From the IMG/VR virus record IMGVR_UViG_3300020192_000068, positions 1-27,384 of that record: a DNA stretch of 27,384 bases, one strand, 5' to 3'. Position numbers and translations under genes: made by a program. The DNA comes from a virus. The notes below the pieces were generated by a model, which was not told the origin of the DNA, did not search any database, and saw only the letters and a list, made by a program, of their open reading frames with translations. Below are positions 6,485 through 13,233 of this stretch, piece by piece (positions within the stretch are counted from its first letter, which is position 1; every line of letters starts with the position of its first letter).

Positions 6485-7306
6485 TTAAACGCCGAACGCT
6501 TTAAGCAGCGACAAAATCAATGGCAGTATCGCTTCGAGGAATTTTGCGAGACCGTCCCAGTTAATGGCATCTACCTGCACGACTCCATCTTCGCCGATCG
6601 GAACCGCGCCGGACTCTTCGCCGGAAAATGCGATCTGCGCTACAGCCAGTTCCTGAGCACGCTCAACGAACGCTGGCGACAGCGATGCAACTCGTAGCTT
6701 GACTGCATCTCTGAAATTGATCTTGCCGTTTTTACGAGCCTCGACCACAGCTTTAAGAAGCGAGCTGCGAAAATTTTCGGTAGCTACTTCTCTTGGCCCT
6801 GGCTCATCCACTTGTGCTAAGACGTGCGACGGAACCGTAGTAGGCTCGACGATTTCCAGTGCCGACAGCCCAAATAGCACGGGGGCAAGCGTAGGCCGAG
6901 GACTTCCTTGCGAAGATGGTGTAACATCAGCCCAGGTTCGCCGTGTCGGCAATCGTGGTGCCACTGGTGCCGCCGGTGCCGCTGCTTTCCTAATGGATCT
7001 TCCTTCGTGCAACGCATTGTGCGTATCAAGCATCTGCTTGCGGCTCATACCATACGTCGATACACCATGATCGTTCTGTAGATGTTCGTCGAGTTTGCCA
7101 GGGTAGGACCATTGGCCCGCAGTGCGTGTGATTTGCACGGCCTGAGTTACGTTTGCTTGTGGGCACACACCGCCGGGGCAGGCTTGCACGGACCTTGTTC
7201 GCTGCACATTGCGCCGGAAAATCTGCGCATCGGCTGATTCAGTAAAGTATGCAATAAAGCATGACATCACAGCCAAGCTGAGTATTGACATTTTCAACAT
7301 TCGCAT
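6485..7306 (-). CDS. Secreted protein of planctomycete type, unknown function
   Basis: A 273-aa protein. I chose ATG 7306, which has TAGGA about 9 bases upstream; the in-frame start at 7348 would prepend residues before a clear signal peptide (KMSILSLAVMSCFIAYF, cleavage near ADA/QIF). ACPGGVCP at residues 42-49 is a cysteine motif common in exported planctomycete proteins. Residues 66-102 hold a patterned segment (WSYPGKLDEHL, HGV, MSRKQML, HNALHEG) with regularly placed histidines that might bind metal. A Pro/Ala-rich linker follows, and the C-terminus is hydrophobic (FLEAILPLILSLLKAFGV). It is the first gene of the left minus-strand unit, facing the capsid gene. It may alter the host envelope; this is inference. 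Confidence 0.65.
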   Translation of the reverse strand: MRMLKMSILSLAVMSCFIAYFTESADAQIFRRNVQRTRSVQACPGGVCPQANVTQAVQITRTAGQWSYPGKLDEHLQNDHGVSTYGMSRKQMLDTHNALHEGRSIRKAAAPAAPVAPRLPTRRTWADVTPSSQGSPRPTLAPVLFGLSALEIVEPTTVPSHVLAQVDEPGPREVATENFRSSLLKAVVEARKNGKINFRDAVKLRVASLSPAFVERAQELAVAQIAFSGEESGAVPIGEDGVVQVDAINWDGLAKFLEAILPLILSLLKAFGV

Positions 7307-7341
7307 CCGAGTCGTTCCTAAAAAGTAGGAGGTAAAGGTAA

Positions 7342-7356
7342 TAGACAAAATGTCTA
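7342..7356. promoter_or_regulatory. 15-bp perfect dyad, candidate operator
   Basis: TAGACA-AAA-TGTCTA is a perfect inverted repeat with 6-bp arms. It lies between the divergent start regions of the secreted-protein operon and the capsid gene and overlaps the -35 of a plus-strand promoter candidate (7353-7381). The arrangement suits a regulator controlling both directions. No matching protein is visible in the window. Confidence 0.4.
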
Positions 7357-7381
7357 CATTCCTTTTCGTATATTGTATAAA
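7353..7381 (+). promoter_or_regulatory. Candidate sigma70-type promoter for capsid operon
   Basis: TCTACA (-35, 4/6 match), a 17-bp spacer and TATAAA (-10, 5/6 match) lie 146 bp before the capsid start in an AT-rich spacer. On the opposite strand, weaker boxes (for example CTCACA and AATAAT, 17 bp apart) could serve the left operon, which has no other upstream sequence on its strand. Late phage promoters often depend on phage factors, so the match is tentative. Confidence 0.35.
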
Positions 7382-7446
7382 TCCGAAATAAATTATTGAT
7401 AGCGGAATTTATGTTGTGAGTGTTCGTGATTCTTTAATCACAGAAA

Positions 7447-7520
7447 ATCGCCTTTGCGGTCACCCACGCGAAACAACGCACTGTAAAAAGGTTCACATCA
7501 AGTTCAAACGCAAAGGTGAT
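7447..7520 (+). promoter_or_regulatory. Long-range hairpin burying the capsid ribosome binding site
   Basis: ATCGCCTTTGCG (7447-7458) pairs with CGCAAAGGTGAT (7509-7520) over 12 bp with one G-U pair and a 50-nt loop. The 3' arm holds the AAAGGTGAT ribosome site of the major capsid gene (ATG 7527). In this state the site would be fully paired. The upstream GTG at 7416 is in frame with the capsid gene without a stop, so leader translation could open it. Confidence 0.55.
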
Positions 7521-7526
7521 TCTGAA

Positions 7527-8993
7527 ATGGCTAAACTCAGCCTAGAACAATTGTCCCGTAAGATTGGCGATTCGCGAGCGAGCTTATCCAAGCTCCACGC
7601 GTCGCTGCAAAGTGCGATCACGCTGTACGACAAACTTGACAGCGATCGCGATAGCTTGGCCTCGGAAATCGACGGAGCTGAAAAGCCAACCGACGAACAG
7701 ATCGCCAGCTTGGCCAAGCACGATAGCGATATCAAAGAAAGTCGACTCAAGAACATCGGCTTGTCCGATCAGATCCAAGCAGCCAAGGACAGCTTGACCG
7801 ACTTGGAAAACGATCTCAAGCTCCGACAATCCAGCAACGATATGGATGAATTCCTGTCCAGTTCATCCGGTCGCGGTACCGGTGACCTCGGCAGCCTAGG
7901 CGCTGGTACCAGTGGCAATGTGCGAGTGCTGCCACTGACCTCGGAGCAACTCGACCACGATCTGTCGGTCTACATGGCTGCAGAGATCATCTCACAATCG
8001 TCACGACGGCACATTGAACCATCGATTGTCGCGATGGAATTCGGTAACGAACGGGTGGCTGCTTCACTGACGCATGCCAGCATGCAAGCCAACGATCATG
8101 ATGCCGGCGGATCTTGGATCTCGGGCACCTACAGCGATCGCTTTATCGAATTGCTGCGTCCCGAATCGATTGTTCGGCAAATGGGCGTCGATGTTGTGCC
8201 ACTGGACGATGGTACTATGACCATGGCCAAAGAGACCGGAGGACCATCGGGCGTTTATTTGGGCGAAAACCAAGACGCTGACGTAGAAGTCCTAACCACC
8301 GGCGATGTCAAGCTGATCGCCAAGGAACTGGTTTGCATCGTGCCAGCATCGGACAAGCTATTGCGTTCGCGTTCCGCCAAGGCTGCCGAACGGATTCGAA
8401 ATTCAATTATCCGAGGTGCCGGGCAAACGGAAGACTTGTACTTCATTCGCGGCATCGCGGCCAGCGCTGGACCAACCGGCATGCGTTACTTGGCACTTGC
8501 GGCCAACATCTTAGCAGCTAACGGTACGGTGAACCTTGCCAACGTCACCAATGACCTTGGCAAGATGGAACTGCGATTGCTGGCCAACAACGTCGTTATG
8601 CGTCGACCAGCTTGGGCGATGTCGCCACGTACGTTGATTTATCTCTCCGACCTGCGCGACGGAAACGGCAATTTGGCGTATCCATCGTTGTCAATGGGTG
8701 ACCGGCCAATGCTGCGCCGCAAGCCGGTGTTTGTTACCAGCCAGATTCCCGAGACGCTGGGCTCTGGCGACAAGTCGGAAATCTACTTGGTCGAAGCCTC
8801 GCACCTGATCATCGGCGACGCGCCTCGCATTGCTCTGGATGCGAGCAACACGGCTGCGTACAACGATGGTGGTACGGTCAAGGCTGCCTTCTCTGGCCGC
8901 AAGACGCTCGTCCGCTTGGTCATGGAAAACGACTTCAACACGTTGCACGCGGGAGCGATTTCGGTGCTTACCGGTGTTAACTGGGGCGTGTAG
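7527..8993 (+). CDS. Major capsid protein, HK97 fold, with N-terminal scaffold domain
   Basis: A 488-aa protein. Residues 1-102 are a long charged coiled coil (a scaffolding delta domain), followed by a Ser/Gly-rich linker at about 111-130 where a head protease would cut, then the capsid domain. The latter shows features of the HK97 capsid family: SGTYSDRFIELLRPESIVRQMG, GDVKLIAKELVCIVPASDKLL, helix RIRNSIIRGAG, a late RPAWAMSPRTLIYLSDLRDGNG segment, and FSGRKTLVRLVMENDFNTLH near the C-terminus. The frame is open from GTG 7416, but ATG 7527 has AAAGGTGAT at correct spacing and starts the coiled coil, so I use it. It lies on the opposite strand to terminase, portal, protease and the neck/tail genes. 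Confidence 0.93.
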   Translation: MAKLSLEQLSRKIGDSRASLSKLHASLQSAITLYDKLDSDRDSLASEIDGAEKPTDEQIASLAKHDSDIKESRLKNIGLSDQIQAAKDSLTDLENDLKLRQSSNDMDEFLSSSSGRGTGDLGSLGAGTSGNVRVLPLTSEQLDHDLSVYMAAEIISQSSRRHIEPSIVAMEFGNERVAASLTHASMQANDHDAGGSWISGTYSDRFIELLRPESIVRQMGVDVVPLDDGTMTMAKETGGPSGVYLGENQDADVEVLTTGDVKLIAKELVCIVPASDKLLRSRSAKAAERIRNSIIRGAGQTEDLYFIRGIAASAGPTGMRYLALAANILAANGTVNLANVTNDLGKMELRLLANNVVMRRPAWAMSPRTLIYLSDLRDGNGNLAYPSLSMGDRPMLRRKPVFVTSQIPETLGSGDKSEIYLVEASHLIIGDAPRIALDASNTAAYNDGGTVKAAFSGRKTLVRLVMENDFNTLHAGAISVLTGVNWGV

Positions 8994-9025
8994 TGATTGA
9001 TGATTGAGTGTCGAAGATTTACTGA

Positions 9026-9045
9026 AGCAGTTGGCGACAACTGCT
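9026..9045 (+). ncRNA. Intercistronic hairpin with GNRA tetraloop
   Basis: AGCAGTTG-GCGA-CAACTGCT is a perfect 8-bp stem closed by a GNRA-type loop, placed 33 bp after the capsid stop and before the next gene. No U tract follows, so it is not an intrinsic terminator. It may protect the 3' end of the capsid message or mark a processing site. Confidence 0.5.
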
Positions 9046-9092
9046 CTACATTGATAACAAAAAAATATGCTTTTAAAAGGTAACAAACAACC

Positions 9093-9554
9093 ATGCAATC
9101 ACATGGCAAAGACCTCAAGGGTCAAACAACATCCAGGTTCGCTCGTGTGGCGACCGCTAGCATTGTCGCTGGTAGTGGCAGCGACAACGTGGAAATCACT
9201 AGCGACGTGATTACCATCAGTGCGCTGGCTCTGCGACCCGCTAGCGTTGTGTTCGAGATCCCAGTCACGGCTACACTGACCGCTGCAGCGACGTGTGTTG
9301 TCATTGGCGAGATCGAGAAGTCTGTCGACAACTCAACGTGGGTTGACATGTTGGCTAGTTCCACCCTGCTAACGCTTACCGGTGGCACTGGTGGGACGAC
9401 TGAAAAGGGTGTAGCTCGCATGGGTGCCGACCTAATTGAGTCGGGCTGCGAATACATTCGCTTCAAGGCAACGCCAAACTTGAGCGCTGCCGGTACCGAC
9501 ACGATGGTCGTGGGTGCTGCTGTGGCTGTGTTCGGCGGATTGGAAGCTACCTAA
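9093..9554 (+). CDS. Capsid-associated (decoration-like) beta-rich protein
   Basis: A 153-aa protein made almost wholly of Thr/Val/Ala-rich strands with Gly-rich turns (SGSDNVEITSDVITI, ASVVFEIPVTATLTAAATC, LTGGTGG) and no membrane segment. The segment NSTWVDMLASS and the late strand CEYIRFKATPN resemble small beta-sandwich phage proteins. It directly follows the capsid gene, the usual place for a head decoration protein. The start is ATG 9093 with AAAAGG upstream. A strong terminator follows at 9583. The family was not recognised; decoration is inferred from position and composition. Confidence 0.6.
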   Translation: MQSHGKDLKGQTTSRFARVATASIVAGSGSDNVEITSDVITISALALRPASVVFEIPVTATLTAAATCVVIGEIEKSVDNSTWVDMLASSTLLTLTGGTGGTTEKGVARMGADLIESGCEYIRFKATPNLSAAGTDTMVVGAAVAVFGGLEAT

Positions 9555-9582
9555 GCTAACGACCCTGAATACTTAAAAAACG

Positions 9583-9620
9583 AGTCCGGTAAATCAATAA
9601 TTGAATTGCCGGACTTTTTT
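9583..9620. terminator. Bidirectional intrinsic terminator
   Basis: AGTCCGGTAA pairs with TTGCCGGACT (10 bp, one G-U) around a 12-nt AT-rich loop and is followed by six T on the plus strand. On the minus strand the same stem is followed, two bases on, by six T (9580-9575). It ends the capsid transcript and, from the other side, the prim-pol gene, whose stop is at 9624. Confidence 0.85.
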
Positions 9621-9623
9621 CTT

Positions 9624-10151
9624 TTAACCTAACGTCTCACACATCAGAATTGATTCTACGGTCCAGTTGCCGCTATCGGGATACGCTTTTACATACCCAC
9701 CTTCACCACGGCGATCCACGCCAGCGATGCCGTTGACTCGTACAGTGTTTCGCTCGCCGTTGTGGCGAAAGACAAAATGCACGCCACGCTTCGTACGCTG
9801 TTGTAGTCCGCTTTCGATACCGCTCTCGATGCATGCGTCTATTGCATCAATGTTGTCACAGTCGATAACGGTTATGTTACTGATCGCGCCAGTCACGATG
9901 GCAGGCTCGTAGTCGTTGGTCACAAACCAACAAACAAGATCCGCAACCGTCGCATACTCGGTCTGGTATTGCTTCCACTTGCGGGCTGGTTTTTTGCCAC
10001 CCGAGAGCAGTGGGACAATTGACATTCCTTCGCATAATAGGCTGTACGCGAGCCTGAACGTGTCATTCGTCATCCACTGGTCAAGCATCTCTTCGGCTCG
10101 CTCGTGATCTGGTCCAGCGATACTGTAGGCGTAATTGGCAAGTTTGTTCAT
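9624..10151 (-). CDS. Stand-alone prim-pol (bifunctional primase/polymerase N-terminal) domain
   Basis: A 175-aa protein of the archaeo-eukaryotic primase superfamily (prim-pol type). Motif I is VIDCDN (Asp97, Asp99), motif II is GVHFVF (His125) and motif III is GVDRRGEGGYVKA (Asp146 with the family GGYV). The upstream KKPARKWKQYQ matches the KxPxxxWxxYQ element that opens this domain. Such domains make primers or extend DNA. It ends right after the catalytic domain: no helicase or zinc-binding part follows. An N-terminal helix of about 40 residues precedes the fold. It lies on the minus strand inside the capsid block, with its own strong promoter (10197-10225), AGGGA ribosome site and terminator: a moron-like unit. 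It may prime DNA, but protection or anti-defence roles cannot be excluded. Confidence 0.8.
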   Translation of the reverse strand: MNKLANYAYSIAGPDHERAEEMLDQWMTNDTFRLAYSLLCEGMSIVPLLSGGKKPARKWKQYQTEYATVADLVCWFVTNDYEPAIVTGAISNITVIDCDNIDAIDACIESGIESGLQQRTKRGVHFVFRHNGERNTVRVNGIAGVDRRGEGGYVKAYPDSGNWTVESILMCETLG

Positions 10152-10196
10152 TTTTTCGATTCCCTGTTTCGCGGTTTGCGTTGCTGTGATGCGTTA

Positions 10197-10225
10197 ACTA
10201 TAGCAAACAGTATCGGCAGAGTCAA
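10197..10225 (-). promoter_or_regulatory. Near-consensus sigma70 promoter for prim-pol gene
   Basis: On the minus strand TTGACT (10225-10220), a 17-bp spacer and TATAGT (10202-10197) match the bacterial housekeeping consensus at 5/6 in each box with ideal spacing. Transcription should start near 10190, about 40 bases before the gene start. GTTTGC and GCAAAC half-sites flank the -10 region 23 bp apart and might bind a repressor, but this is weak. Confidence 0.8.
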
Positions 10226-10383
10226 GCACTACGTAATTTCTTTTTTAGGAATAGTCTGGAAAATCTTTGCCACTCCCAGTACGCTGCCGTCGCTAATACC
10301 GAAAACAAACGGTGTGGCTTGTTTTGTTTTTAAACACGCCAGCACAAATAGTCAGTCAATCAAAAGCGGAGAATGCATCGGTT

Positions 10384-10905
10384 ATGGAATCAGAAATAAT
10401 TGTCCCAGTTAAGCTGCGTAAGAAATACGGTAGCCTCTTCCCTGGTGAACGGGCTGGGTTTGCTGCCAGTGTCGCCGCACGAATGATCGCCAATGGCGAT
10501 GCCTTCGCATTGGATGCAGATGGCCATAGCATCGCGCCCGTAGAGCAATCAGGAGAACAGCCAGATAGCGACCAGCCAAACAGCAGCAAGGCATCCCGCA
10601 AGCCTCGCAACAAGCCGGCCAACGTAACACCGGGCTCTGACGCCAAGTCGGAATCGAAATCAGATGCCACGCCGGAGCTCAAGCCACCTGGCAAGACGAC
10701 TTCGACCAACGACGACCCATCCCTGCAAGGATTCTTACTCGATGGAGTTAGTCGCGAAGTGGCCACCCAGCTCCTAGCCAACGGAATTGATAACCCAGAT
10801 AAACTCGCAGAGGCCCTCCATGATGAAGGACGCGATCTGACATTTGCGTTCGCCGGTATCGACCAAAATGCCGTTAAAGACCTACGGCAAATCTACGCGG
10901 TTTGA
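10384..10905 (+). CDS. Head-associated protein with C-terminal helix-hairpin-helix-like domain
   Basis: A 173-aa protein in three parts. The N-terminal 50 residues (PVKLRKKYGSLFPGERAGFAASVAARMIANGDAFAL) resemble short phage head proteins in which a helix ends in a small-residue turn after ANG. A low-complexity, Ser/Lys/Pro-rich linker spans about 60-120. The last 55 residues form a helix-hairpin-helix-like unit (VSREVATQLLANGIDNPDKLAEAL and the following helices). I use ATG 10384, with GGAG 12 bases upstream; an earlier in-frame start at 10312 lacks support. It lies between the decoration-like gene and the gp6-like connector. A head protein that contacts DNA is plausible, but no family name can be given. 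Confidence 0.6.
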   Translation: MESEIIVPVKLRKKYGSLFPGERAGFAASVAARMIANGDAFALDADGHSIAPVEQSGEQPDSDQPNSSKASRKPRNKPANVTPGSDAKSESKSDATPELKPPGKTTSTNDDPSLQGFLLDGVSREVATQLLANGIDNPDKLAEALHDEGRDLTFAFAGIDQNAVKDLRQIYAV

Positions 10906-10943
10906 ACAAAACGTAATCTGCAATCAGCAATCGGAAATCGTCC

Positions 10944-11588
10944 ATGGCAAGAGTCGCAGGCACCACAGTATTGATTGACGGTCCCACCGGGCGTTATCCG
11001 TATGACGGAGTAGCCGACAATATCGTCTGGCCTGTTCTGGTTGCTGATTTCAAATCGCACGCGCAGATCACCCACGTCCACGACGACCATCTAATCTCCA
11101 GTGAATTCGGTGGTTACCTAGCCGACGCCGTCGAGGAAATTGAAACCAGAGGACAGGTTTCGCTGATTAACCAGAAGCGACGAATGATTCTCGATGGCCT
11201 GCCGTGCGACGAATCTATCGCAGTACTGCGCGGTCCGCTGGTTTCCATCACCGCCATCAAATACCTTGACAAAGACAACGCCGAACAAACCCTTTCTCCC
11301 ACCCTCTATCGTAGCAACTTCAGGTCGCGTCGCGGGAGTATTTGGTTTGCCGGCACATCCGCACTTACCATGACCTATGGCGAAGGTGCTGTCTGGATCG
11401 ATATGGTATGCGGCCATGGCATTTCGCCAAACCTAGTACCAGCCCAGTGGCGACAATTGGTGGCTGTACTCGCCACGCGATCCTACGAACGTCGCGAGCT
11501 CGCTAGCGGCGGTGGACTGGACGCTGCCATGGAAGCGGTGATTAACCGCAAGGTCATTGCCGCCGGCGGTTCGAGGCGATACGTCTAA
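10944..11588 (+). CDS. gp6-like head-tail connector protein
   Basis: A 214-aa protein with the gp6/DUF-type connector layout: an N-terminal helix (VADFKSHAQITHVHDDHLISSEF), a second helix (GYLADAVEEIETRGQVSLINQKRRMILDGLP) and then IAVLRGPLVSITAIKYLDKDNAEQTL, where the GPLxSITxIKYxD motif is typical of this family. The C-terminal part carries RQLVAVLATRSYERREL. These proteins form a ring below the portal. A weak GGA lies about 12 bases before ATG 10944. It follows the helix-hairpin-helix-like gene and precedes the head-closure gene on the same strand, as expected in HK97-like phages. Confidence 0.8.
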   Translation: MARVAGTTVLIDGPTGRYPYDGVADNIVWPVLVADFKSHAQITHVHDDHLISSEFGGYLADAVEEIETRGQVSLINQKRRMILDGLPCDESIAVLRGPLVSITAIKYLDKDNAEQTLSPTLYRSNFRSRRGSIWFAGTSALTMTYGEGAVWIDMVCGHGISPNLVPAQWRQLVAVLATRSYERRELASGGGLDAAMEAVINRKVIAAGGSRRYV

Positions 11589-11607
11589 AGAAAAAAGGCA
11601 ATGCATC

Positions 11608-11991
11608 ATGCAAGAATATCCGCTTCAGCAATCTGCTTCTGGCACCACACGCCGCGCCACCATCGCCAAGCGTGACCGCGTAACCATCCATGTCGACGCA
11701 GCCAGTGGCGGTAGTAGCAATCCATCCTACACTCAGCTACTGGCAGCCAGAGTGCCAGCCGAGGTCTTGCAGGTATCTGGTGGTGAGCAGATTCGCGGTA
11801 AGCAAGTCGAGGCCACCACCACTTACGTTGTTTCTATCGACTACTTGCCAGGCATTACTCTTGATCAGCGATGCCAGATAACCATTATCAGTGGCGTCTA
11901 CAATGGTACCGTGATCTACACTCATCGCGTGCATTTTGAAACAGACCGTTCGCGACCAAAGAACATGCAACTGCACTGCCGATCACGATAG
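11608..11991 (+). CDS. Head closure (head-tail joining) protein
   Basis: A 127-aa protein after the gp6-like connector. It has the strand-rich pattern of SPP1 gp16/HK97 gp7-like joining proteins: RRATIAKRDRVTIHVDA, PAEVLQVSGGEQIRGKQVEATTTYVVSIDY, and the late strands QITIISGV and RVHFETDRSRPK. The GEQxRGxQxEA and Y-strand combination is typical. I use ATG 11608, with AAGG about 9 bases upstream; the in-frame ORF reaches back into the connector gene. The stop lies 7 bp from the convergent stop of the next minus-strand gene, with no visible terminator between. Confidence 0.75.
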   Translation: MQEYPLQQSASGTTRRATIAKRDRVTIHVDAASGGSSNPSYTQLLAARVPAEVLQVSGGEQIRGKQVEATTTYVVSIDYLPGITLDQRCQITIISGVYNGTVIYTHRVHFETDRSRPKNMQLHCRSR

Positions 11992-11998
11992 CAACAGT

Positions 11999-12685
11999 CT
12001 ATTGGGCTGAATAATCGACCGAGAATCTTCCTAGCATCAGCGGCGTTTTGGTAGGCGACGTCCCCTCCCACAGCGTCCATATCAGTGTTCGCTTGACACT
12101 CGTCAGCGCTGCGGACGTAGTGAACGTAAACGTCGAGCCGGAAATAGATGGCGTAAATTCGTCGACCGCCACTCGGTTGAGCGTTTCGACAGCCAGCCTG
12201 AGCGTCTTGCCGGTCAAGTTAACGGCTACCTCTGCAGCGTTTAGGCACGTAATAGCAATTGGCGATCTTTCACCCACAATCAACTTGAAGACGTTGGCCT
12301 CTTGCGATCGCAAGCTACCAGCACCGCCACCACCACTGCCAAAAAACACAGGAGCAAATGCCCCTCCACCCGATACTGGACCACTCGCCGATTCTGGACT
12401 GCTTACCGTCTGCCTATCGTGGTTGGTGACAATCACGACTACGCCACTTGTGCTCGACTCTGGATAGAAGTCAAGAGTATCGCCGTTAGTTTCTGCTTGA
12501 GTCAGATCAAACAGGTAGTAACCATCCTCAACTTCTGTGGCACTGGTGTCGGCGAGTGCCGTTGCTGTGCCGTTGTTCTTCGATACCTTGCACGATAACT
12601 GCGCAGCACCACCAGTCACCGGTAAGCCTGTCGCCGCCGTGAATGCGAATACCCTTAGTTTCTGCCCCGCTATATTTTTTTGCAC
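11999..12685 (-). CDS. Tail fibre or baseplate-associated protein
   Basis: A 228-aa beta-rich protein, starting at GTG 12685. The N-terminal part (GQKLRVFAFTAATGLPVTGGAAQLSCKVSKN, then GYYLFDLTQAETNGDTLDF) matches the general layout of receptor-binding adaptor domains seen in tail fibre clusters: a strand domain ending with LTQAETNG. A Gly-rich linker spans about residues 100-125, and a second beta domain follows (FKLIVGERSPIAI, LRLAVETLN, FTFTTSAALTSVKRTLIWTLW). It is the last gene of the surface cassette. Identity is from style and position; no enzyme motif was seen. Confidence 0.6.
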   Translation of the reverse strand: MQKNIAGQKLRVFAFTAATGLPVTGGAAQLSCKVSKNNGTATALADTSATEVEDGYYLFDLTQAETNGDTLDFYPESSTSGVVVIVTNHDRQTVSSPESASGPVSGGGAFAPVFFGSGGGGAGSLRSQEANVFKLIVGERSPIAITCLNAAEVAVNLTGKTLRLAVETLNRVAVDEFTPSISGSTFTFTTSAALTSVKRTLIWTLWEGTSPTKTPLMLGRFSVDYSAQ

Positions 12686-12691
12686 AGTTAG

Positions 12692-12784
12692 TTATTCCAA
12701 TTTTTCGTATGTCGCGATGACCCACCGGGCGTATTCAAGGAGATCCGAAACTCGCTGGCCTGCAGGGTGACGCTTGGCCCACAG
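12692..12784 (-). CDS. Possible small ORF with non-AUG start
   Basis: Between two surface genes one frame is open from just after the stop of the upstream gene to 12692. The predicted peptide (LWAKRHPAGQRVSDLLEYARWVIATYEKLE, 30 aa from CTG 12784, or 32 from ACG 12790) looks like a real amphipathic helix, unlike the other frames here. There is no ATG, GTG or TTG start in frame, so it needs a rare start or is a remnant of a longer gene. It stops seven bases before the next gene. Confidence 0.3.
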   Translation of the reverse strand: MWAKRHPAGQRVSDLLEYARWVIATYEKLE

Positions 12785-12796
12785 TTCCGTCTACAC

Positions 12797-13222
12797 TCAA
12801 GCGAGTGAAAACACCCCTGATGCAGAAATTGCTACGGTCAAAGTATTACCTGTCGTTGCAGTAACGTCGGCGGGTGCATCGTCCAGCAAACAGTAACATA
12901 ACACGTTGCCCCCTACTTCATATATCACCGCAAATCGAGCAACGATACTGCCACCGCTGGCAGTCCACACTGGGTCTGTCGTAACGTCAACCGTAACCGT
13001 CGTTGTACCGCCCAGCGTCAGGGCAACGACAATACCCGCACTGGTGTATCCGTTTGCGTTGGCGTGCTCGTTTGTCAGTCCGGCAAACGTCGTGCTCGCC
13101 GCTCCGATGTTGGACGTGGAAAGAAACAAAGCCATTCGAAACGTGTCTGTGTCGATGTCGAACGTACCATTAAGCAGCGATGTACGACCGGTATTAGTGA
13201 AAATCCAGGGGCCAGCGGGCAT
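12797..13222 (-). CDS. Small beta-rich virion protein
   Basis: A 141-aa protein of a widespread phage type: it opens with PWIFTNTGRTSLLNGTFDIDTDTFRMALF, where the DIDTDTFRMALF block is a common opening of small tail- or head-surface proteins, and continues with a Thr/Val/Gly-rich beta sandwich, including WTASGGSIVARFAVIYE and a late ITATG-like turn. No catalytic motif. It lies between the repeat protein and the small ORF, inside the surface cassette. It may be a trimerising or decorating part of the fibre. Function unknown; the family look is clear. Confidence 0.6.
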   Translation of the reverse strand: MPAGPWIFTNTGRTSLLNGTFDIDTDTFRMALFLSTSNIGAASTTFAGLTNEHANANGYTSAGIVVALTLGGTTTVTVDVTTDPVWTASGGSIVARFAVIYEVGGNVLCYCLLDDAPADVTATTGNTLTVAISASGVFSLA

Positions 13223-13233
13223 GTTCAGTTTCC

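Noticed and set aside
7350-7391. Short plus-strand ORF (13 codons) after AGGAGG at 7327-7333
   Set aside because: The AGGAGG is 16 bases from the start codon, too far, and the peptide has no features.
10302-10325. AAAACAA/TTGTTTT hairpin followed by T residues before the helix-hairpin-helix-like gene
   Set aside because: An AT-only 7-bp stem with a 10-nt loop is too weak to call a terminator.
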